Part shown: piece by piece, positions 57,601-64,000 of the stretch
Layout of the letters: every line of letters begins with the position of its first letter
How positions within the stretch are numbered: the stretch's first letter is position 1
Assembly (NCBI GenBank): GCA_024516155.1
Contig: JAJJXM010000058.1
Location: 248,001 to 312,000, forward strand
DNA from: Pyronema omphalodes
Taxonomy: Eukaryota > Ascomycota > Pezizomycetes > Pezizales > Pyronemataceae
Length of the DNA: 64,000 nucleotides
Direction of reading: 5' to 3'
The notes under the pieces: model-generated
Database searches by the model: none
The model's input: only the letters and a program-made list of their open reading frames with translations
Told to the model about the DNA's origin: nothing
Made by a program: the position numbers and the translations under genes

Positions 57601-60165
57601 AGTGTGGCGTGGGGCGCTCCAAAATCCACCTGATAATGATGGGGAATCTACCCAGATCTCTCCAATGACATTGTTGGGGCATAACAGCGCATTTTCTGGG
57701 TCGACAATAGCTAGAGTTGCGTCAGGAATTGGGTAGCCAAAGGCTCCGACTCGTAAGTATGATCCGGGATCACAACGCTTGGCCATTTGTTCTGAGATAA
57801 CTACTACATCGTTGGTTTTTAGTGCCTCTCGGTCTAGGAGAACTTCGTGGGTTTCTATCTCCTTCTTTTGTTTAGAACCACTCATGACCGGTCCGGATAA
57901 TAGTGTGGAATAACCAGCCCCATTGGCTATCGTGTCGACAACTGGACTCTCGTCTCCGGAATCATGTGGCTCATCTTTCGATTGCGAACTCAATGGACAA
58001 CCCATACGCTCTTCTCCTCCAACCCAATCTCGCATTGCAATTACCATACCTCCATGTTCTGGTAAACAGAGCATTGGAGCCACGACTTCTCTTGCTCTGT
58101 TATTTCCCAATGGCTTTAACCAACGATCTGCAAGAATTTCATGAAATTCTGCATCCACGGTTAAAGCATCTATCATCATTAACTTAATTGTAGAAAAGTC
58201 GACTTGGAATTTCTTTTGGAAATGTCGAGTTGCGAAGGGTTCTGTTTGATAGTTGTAGGCGACTAATTTCAAGGCTGGATAATCTGCGAGACATAAAGTG
58301 GCTTTGTAACGGGTGATGATGTTGGCGTAAAGACCTGGAGTTGTGGCTGTGGCTTGCGTCATCCAGACACAAGTTTGGCCCCCATATATTGTCATCAAGA
58401 CAGAGTGAATCAAACCAATCCCTTGTCTTGGGTCCAAGAATGAGACCAAAATTTCTCCGGCTGATCCTCCGGAAACAGATCGCCCTGTTCTATCCTTAAG
58501 ACTGGGATCAAAGGTGTCGTCTTCATCTCTTGGTACTGAATGAACTATCGCACTTAATGTCGCCATTTGATGCATGATTGTTCGATGGCTCAAAACAACA
58601 CCTCTCAACTCTCCTGTCGGTGCACGACAAAACTCAATATACGCCAAATCCGAAGGTTGAAGTGGAGGGATTTCTTCATTTTTCTTAGCGTGAAAACTCC
58701 CAAATTCATTAGTTTTCCACCACTCAACACCTCTTGGCCAAGTAAGTTTTTGGGCGGCCAATTCTCGTTGAAAAGCTTTCAGATTGTTCTCAGTCGTCAA
58801 AGCTAAATGTGCTTGTGTCGTTGTTAATATGTAATTCAACTTGGAATAATCTTCCAAATCATTAATAGGAACAGCAACAACTCCTGCAATAAAACATCCT
58901 AATAATGCTACTGCAAAATCAATCAACTCTGCATCTCTGTAAACAAGCGCTACTCGATCTCCTCTATACAGCCCGGATTTTTCTCGTATAACCTGCGCTA
59001 CCTTTTCAGCTCGTAAAGATAACTTTTCCCAGGAACAAACTTGCTGTTCCTTTCCTTTGCTATCCAACACCACATACGCCTGTTGCTTCGGTATCGTACG
59101 TGCTCTATGCCTTAGCACTGTGTGGATATTCTCAAATCTGGACATTGCGATATTGGTATTATGCGGATCATAAACCGCAAACGGCACCTCTCTGGGTTCA
59201 AGGGGCATAAGAGTATTTGTAACAGCAGGTGGTGGTAAATCACTGGTATTCAACATTGGCGGAGCAACAGCGGCGGTTGGAGAGAAGCCTAATCCATCCG
59301 CCGTATTTGAGTACCGTGCCATCTGTGGCTGTTGGCCATGCGGAATGTAATCACTCTCAGGGCGATGAAGCTGTAAGGAGCCCCGAGTAGCAGGTTCATT
59401 TTCATAAGCCTGGGCGGTGAAGTCTGAAAATAACCCAATTTGATCATTCATAGTATTAGACCGTGAAGCTTGCTGCGAAGTGGAGCCAGGCACTGGCATA
59501 TCGTAATGGCCAAACTCTGGGGCGTAATGTTGAGTGAAGTTAAACCCGGGTGCAGAACCTGGAGGTGGAGGCGCTGAGTGAACAGGAGGGACTGCATGTC
59601 CTAAAGGTGCAGAAAGTATTGAAGACGAAGTCCCACTAAAGTTACTGGTATGTGGTGATGCCATCGGTTCATCAATCCCTTGAAATGAATTTCTCTGGTT
59701 ACTGCCATTAGAATTACTCCTCATATGCGGTAGCCCCGCACTATGTAGAAAGCTTCCGCCGCCTGTATCTCCCGTCAGTGGCGACGCAGGAGAGTCTTGG
59801 GAGCCATAGGAACCCAGGGTAGCCGACATGCCCGGTGCCATTTCAGCTTGATATGATCCCCCATCATTTGCGTAGCTGGGAAAATGTGGGTACGAAGGGC
59901 TTGCTAAGGGTGCCGAAGCCTGCGAAGGTGGCAGAGGGCTCACTAATGGTTGCGACGAACCCGAGGGGCCCGGGGGGGCCGGGGGACCCGAGGCACCAGC
60001 AAAAGGTACAGAACTCCTCGCTGAGCCACCCTCCGAGTCAGAACCAAGTCCATACTGCGATAACAACAGCGTTCGTCGCTTCTGGTAGCCCTTCAATGTT
60101 ATGTCGCCTTCTTCTAATTCGGCGTCTAGCGCTGATAGTTGCGCGATTAGGTCGGGGTTGTCCAT
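54622..60165 (-). CDS. CPS1: CPS1/DIP2-family protein with DMAP1-binding domain and two adenylate-forming (AMP-binding) domains
   Basis: Three exons give about 1810 aa: 60165-56106, 56047-55838 and 55784-54622, with introns of 58 and 53 bp (both GTA[A/T]GT..TAG) and consistent phases. The N-terminus (LIAQLSALDAELEEGDITL) is a DMAP1-binding domain. A Pro/Ser/Gly-rich linker runs to about aa 340. Two AMP-binding/acyl-CoA-ligase-like domains follow, at about aa 350-1050 and 1110-1700. Their phosphate-loop motifs are weak (for example FCRAPTGELRG), as is usual in this family. The basic C-terminal tail has Gly/Arg/Thr-Pro repeats. Fungal Cps1 is required for virulence in some plant pathogens, and animal DIP2 proteins regulate lipid levels; the exact reaction here is unknown. 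Confidence 0.93.
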
Positions 60166-61183
60166 CGCGGCGGCGGACAGTTTATCAGCCGACGGATATG
60201 GGATGCAGGAGATATGGGAGCGAGCGTTGTGGGGATTTACGAGCGCGGGCGGCGGAGTGAGGATGAGGAGTTAAGGAAGGTGGGATTCTTGATGGTGGGG
60301 TTCGGCCTCAGGTTATCTTCACATGGCGCACATCAGCAGGAAGATCAGAGACCAGGTGGGGGTCATTCTGGGCTTGGGATGAAGTTGCGGTGACCCACAG
60401 TAACAGTATCGAGCTTGTAGTATATCGAAGCTGGTACAGTTTATCTTTGTACTTTGAAGTTTGTCTCGTGTGGTTCGCGCAATTTACTGAATCGCAAGTC
60501 TGTCGTGTGGCGACGCTGGCGCTGTCAGGGTGAATGAAGCAGGAACGAATGACGTCGGTAAGCGGTAGAGTAGTATGGTCGGGTACAGGTTGCTCTTAGA
60601 TCGGGGTAGCAATCGATATATAAGGAGACTCTTCTAAGTTCGACTGCGCTGGGGCAGTAATCACGCGCGCACGTCGGATAATGCTTCGTCGGAGTTGAGT
60701 TGGAAAACGAGTGGAGACGTTCTTGTTGTAGTCGGCGGACTTTGTGGAGTTCTTCCGTTCAAGACAGAGCCGGGGTGGATTACGCAGCCATGCAGTCGAT
60801 GAGGCTAAAGACGCCGTATCCGAGATGTCTTCCTTCGCGTTGGCCGATGTCGGTGCTGTTGGTGGTGGGTTTTGGGGAGGAGGAGCAAGAAGGAATCGTT
60901 GAGAGGGGATTCCAGATGGCAGAGGGGATTCCAGATGGCAGAGGGGATTCAAGATGGGCAGCTGAGCACACAGACCCGACCGTTTGCTTGTGGATCAGCG
61001 TGCAACACCTGCCGCCCGTGTTACGGGTGAAGAGCTGTCAACTGATTAGCCACCGACTGTAGGAAACAACTGAGACGGCGAAGGTAGCAACAGAGACAAC
61101 AGTAAAGACATTGATGAAACAATACAGAAATAAAGATTTTAATTACTACATAAATAAATATTTAATGAATAAATAAAGCAAAG
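60166..61183. other. Upstream region of CPS1 and intergenic DNA
   Basis: No supported gene. ORFs at 60596-61062 overlap each other on both strands and are partly made of the 19-bp repeat. Confidence 0.5.
60902..60959 (+). repeat. 19-bp tandem repeat AGAGGGGATTCCAGATGGC
   Basis: Three copies follow in tandem, the last with small changes. Confidence 0.85.
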
Positions 61184-61396
61184 ACAGTCAACCTGCATGG
61201 ACCCTTAACGCAGGAACAACGTGTGCAAGCCGTTGAAGCTTTCCGTGACGGCTCCGTTGCCTTCCTATTGGCAACAAATTTGACATCTCGTTGTCTGGAT
61301 ATTAAAAACGTCGATGCAGTCACCAAATTTGGACTCCTCAGAAATTGCGATATTTATCAACATCTTATTGAACGTACAGCGTCAATGTCATATTAA
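61184..61396 (+). pseudogene. Fragment of a DEAD-box RNA helicase (Drs1-like C-terminal RecA domain)
   Basis: The plus frame encodes LHGPLTQEQRVQAVEAF, LLATNLTSRCLDIKNVD and YQHLIERTA, clearly the second RecA domain of a Drs1-type DEAD-box helicase. Motif V and VI residues are changed: ATNLTSRCLDI instead of ATDLASRGLDI, and ERTASMS instead of GRTARAG. It ends at a stop (61394-61396). No start, N-terminal domain or other exons are near, so it is a decayed gene fragment. Confidence 0.8.
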
Positions 61397-61829
61397 ATCA
61401 ATGTTGTATGGCTTCGTTTTCGAAACAGGTGATTCTCTACAATAGTTGGATAGTACGGAATTTCCACTGTGGCTGTCATTCATGTTGGATACCAGCCCTG
61501 TCTATACTATAGAAACGAATAATAAACACTGTCTCAATGCAAACCGAATCACATTCGAATCAACTTTCTTTCTTCGTCGCCCAATCATCAATCATTTCTT
61601 TGCACAAAAAAACATTCAATTTGTTACATATGCATCTTAAATCATTTCAGTAAACTTTCGCCTCGCCACCAAAACAATAGGTCGCATCCGCAACATTCAC
61701 CGCACCTACACTCCTCCCTAAAGATTGATATATAACGAATGCCCGAAATATCCACTGTTTATAAAACCTGCTACTTTCATATGCATATCTAACCAGTGTC
61801 GAAAGTCGAAAACATGACCATAGTATTCT
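61397..61829. other. Intergenic region, no gene seen
   Basis: Only a 64-codon ORF without features. Confidence 0.45.
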
Positions 61830-62324
61830 TCAAATTCTACCTCTAAAACCCAAACCACCCTCCTCGTCCCTCTCGTCAATCATCAGCCTTTTCACTAACC
61901 GTTGTTGCCTCTTTGCCCGACGTCCGTGTAAAAGTTGCGCTACATTCGCATAACCATATACTTCCACGAGCCATGGTGAAACAGATCGAGCAAGACGTTT
62001 AAAATCCCTTATTAATAAAAAGTTGATATCAGCATCGATGTCCAGAAGACAATAGACAATATCCAAATGACCAAATTCGCCAGAAGCTTGCAAAGCAGGG
62101 CGTCCTCCGTGCAGGGCAGACTCATCATTAACATCGAAATTGGCATTCAATGACCAATTCACAACGTCCGACGTTAACCTTAAATCCGCATCACACGAAG
62201 GACGAACTGCTTTGCAAGCTGCTGCAGAACGTGGTTGTTTGGACGTTGTGAATCGACTATTAGATGCCAATGCTAATATTAATGCTAAATGATGAATGCT
62301 AGATCTGCCAAACTTGGAGGACAA
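61830..62324 (-). pseudogene. Ankyrin-repeat fragment, minus-strand arm of an inverted duplication
   Basis: A 164-codon ORF contains one clear ankyrin unit (GRPALQASGEFGHLDIVYCL then LDIDADIN), followed by LLIRDFKRLAR. The part upstream of about 62150 is antisense to the plus-strand ankyrin remnant and is not real protein. There is no start that fits a gene model. Confidence 0.6.
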
Positions 62325-62430
62325 ACTGCATTACAAGCTGCTGCCGAATTTTGACATTTGGATATTTTCCACTGTCTACTAGACGCCGGTGCTGATGTCA
62401 ACATCCTGCTAATAAGGAGTTTCAAACGTC
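62205..62430 (+). pseudogene. Ankyrin-repeat fragment, plus-strand arm with stops
   Basis: The plus strand encodes two ankyrin units, TALQAAAERGCLDVVNRLL and GQTALQAAAEF*HLDIFHCLL, broken by stop codons, followed by LLIRSFKRHAR. This last part matches the minus-strand arm near 62000-62045, so the two fragments are inverted copies of one gene piece. A possible further remnant (AEKAKVLLEAG then a stop) lies at 63101-63140. Confidence 0.6.
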
Positions 62431-64000
62431 ATGCCAGGTATAGTTCATTCTGACTCACGGAAGAAACCGCTCATGTAGATATACAAACGCTGCAGGTGGT
62501 TTTCGGATAGCTCAAACCTCTAATGAAGTATGTAATCCAGGCGGCATTTGTGCAAGAAGGAAATACTACGAAGAATGACAGAGGAGGGAGGATTAACTAA
62601 AATAGGTCAGCTATTTCTAGTATACAACCACGTATAATTAGCACTGGGTGTGTTACCGTGATCCATCAATGTCTTCTCATGCCCGACCCTTGTTTTCTGA
62701 TCTCAAATGACGTTCGTTGCCACGAGGTTCCTTGTTCTATCCCAGACTCGGTTAGGGTTTGGATTTCCACTTCTGGTTGATGAGTGAACTGCTATTTCTG
62801 GACTCCGAGATAAATCGATATCTGAGATAGGAGAATGAATGTTGATCTCAGACATGATCATCGTAGGTGAATCCTTGAAAGCAATCGAATTAGTTTTGAT
62901 CATTCATATTCATTTTGGATATTCTTGTATACCTTCAGACCCTTCTATCCTTCACTGCCCTGACTAATCAGACGTTGAGATGATTGCATAACGATGATTG
63001 CCGGTCAATACATCGAATACGTCGTCATATCGTCCGCTGTTTGTCTCAGGCGGTGACAAAAGAGTAGTTCTTCGTTCGAAATAAAAGGATATTGACAAAA
63101 GAAGCTGAGAAAGCCAAAGTTCTCCTGGAGGCGGGGTAGTTAACTACTTATCTATCCGGTAGGCATCTTCGAGTTACGCTACACTAGGCCCCTTTCGGTG
63201 AGCATGGACCAGCTGCCAGCACATGCGTTGTAAATACCGCTTCTAGACAGCACAGCCTTAAAGAAAGCGTGGCACATGTCAACCTCTGATTTGTGGAGGA
63301 AGACTGGAAAATATCGTAAAGATACGCTCATGCATCTAAGATTAGAGCAGGGAGGTAGAACATCCAATCATCATATTTAAATCCCTATGCTAAGATGCTT
63401 TGTTACCCATTTTTTGTCGGCTCTTAGAAGGGCACTTGCTTGTTCGGGTCTTGTTCGAGGGTGCTAATATGATGTAGCAGATCAATATGTTCAAGAGCTC
63501 GCTGACGACATGGAACAAACTGGCATTACTCCATATGTTACCCTGCCTGCTTCCAAACCATCTACAGGCTGGCTGCTACATACACGGGATTTTACCCTTC
63601 CGACTGTGAAAAAAGGGCTAAAATGCGTGTTTTCGGGTAGAACCAAACGCATCCTTATACGAACTGGGTATTTTTCCAAACTCATCCGCAGGCCGCAAAA
63701 CAGCGGTTGAACATGTTGCCAACATGCCATGATGTGTAAAAATAGTAGCAAGTATATAGCCATGAGAACCGAGACTGGGATATCCCACCCAGAAAAATCA
63801 GGAATAATGAGTAGAATGCAAGATGTCGTAGAGAATACGGGTCAGGGGTATGGGGGCTGGGTGTTCTCACGAGCAAACGGAGATGGGTTATGTAAGGAGT
63901 CATCTCGAACACAAACTTAATTTGAAAATCTCCGATGCAAAGCGTGCAAAGTGTGCACAGCAAGTAAATTAAAGTCAATCAGGTGAGTAAAGCATGCTTG
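62431..64000. other. End of window, no gene seen
   Basis: Short ORFs only. A weak ankyrin-like remnant lies at 63101-63140. Confidence 0.45.

Overview
The window is nuclear DNA of a filamentous ascomycete (Pezizomycotina). The host genes have short introns (47-80 bp, one of 145 bp) with GT..AG ends and CTAAC/CTGAC-type branch sites. The gene set is typically fungal: a CPS1/DIP2 protein, a TmpA-like flavoprotein, a GUP1 acyltransferase and ADE12. The transposons are fungal types: a chromodomain Ty3/gypsy element and a Tad1-like LINE. No species can be named from the sequence alone.

Layout. Bases 1-5.9 kb hold the 3' part of a Ty3/gypsy chromovirus: end of gag, an intact pol, a third ORF, and a probable 3' LTR. 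Bases 6.1-13.8 kb are a nested LINE pair. An old 5'-truncated copy (14-bp target-site duplication, TSD) is split by a complete LINE of about 6 kb with both ORFs open (16-bp TSD). At 14.0-14.4 kb lies a tRNA-headed SINE whose 3' end matches the LINE 3' end; it has a 14-bp TSD. Bases 13.95-19.5 kb are diverged tandem units of about 0.9-1.5 kb, and 19.5-28.6 kb is gene-empty. Host genes occupy 28.6-60.2 kb: TmpA-like protein, TauD-type dioxygenase, DEAH helicase, GUP1, a C2H2-type zinc-finger protein, ADE12, initiator tRNA-Met, a stand-alone RNase H-like protein and CPS1. Between them are two diverged LINE 3' ends, one LINE tail insertion of only 110 bp, and a PIF/Harbinger-like MITE. Bases 61-64 kb contain broken fragments of a DEAD-box helicase and of ankyrin repeats.

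The most interesting material is in the mobile elements. The gag/pol overlap carries a textbook -1 frameshift signal: slippery heptamer, 6-nt spacer and a coaxially stackable H-type pseudoknot. Pol is joined to ORF3, which encodes a Cys/His-rich protein with one membrane helix, by a TAATG stop/start. The LINE joins its two ORFs by ATGCTGA. An apparently intact LINE and a SINE sharing its 3' end, including a 15-nt hairpin, lie within 0.5 kb of each other. Together with the 110-bp tail insertion between GUP1 and the zinc-finger gene, this shows LINE-driven retroposition of several kinds in one locus.
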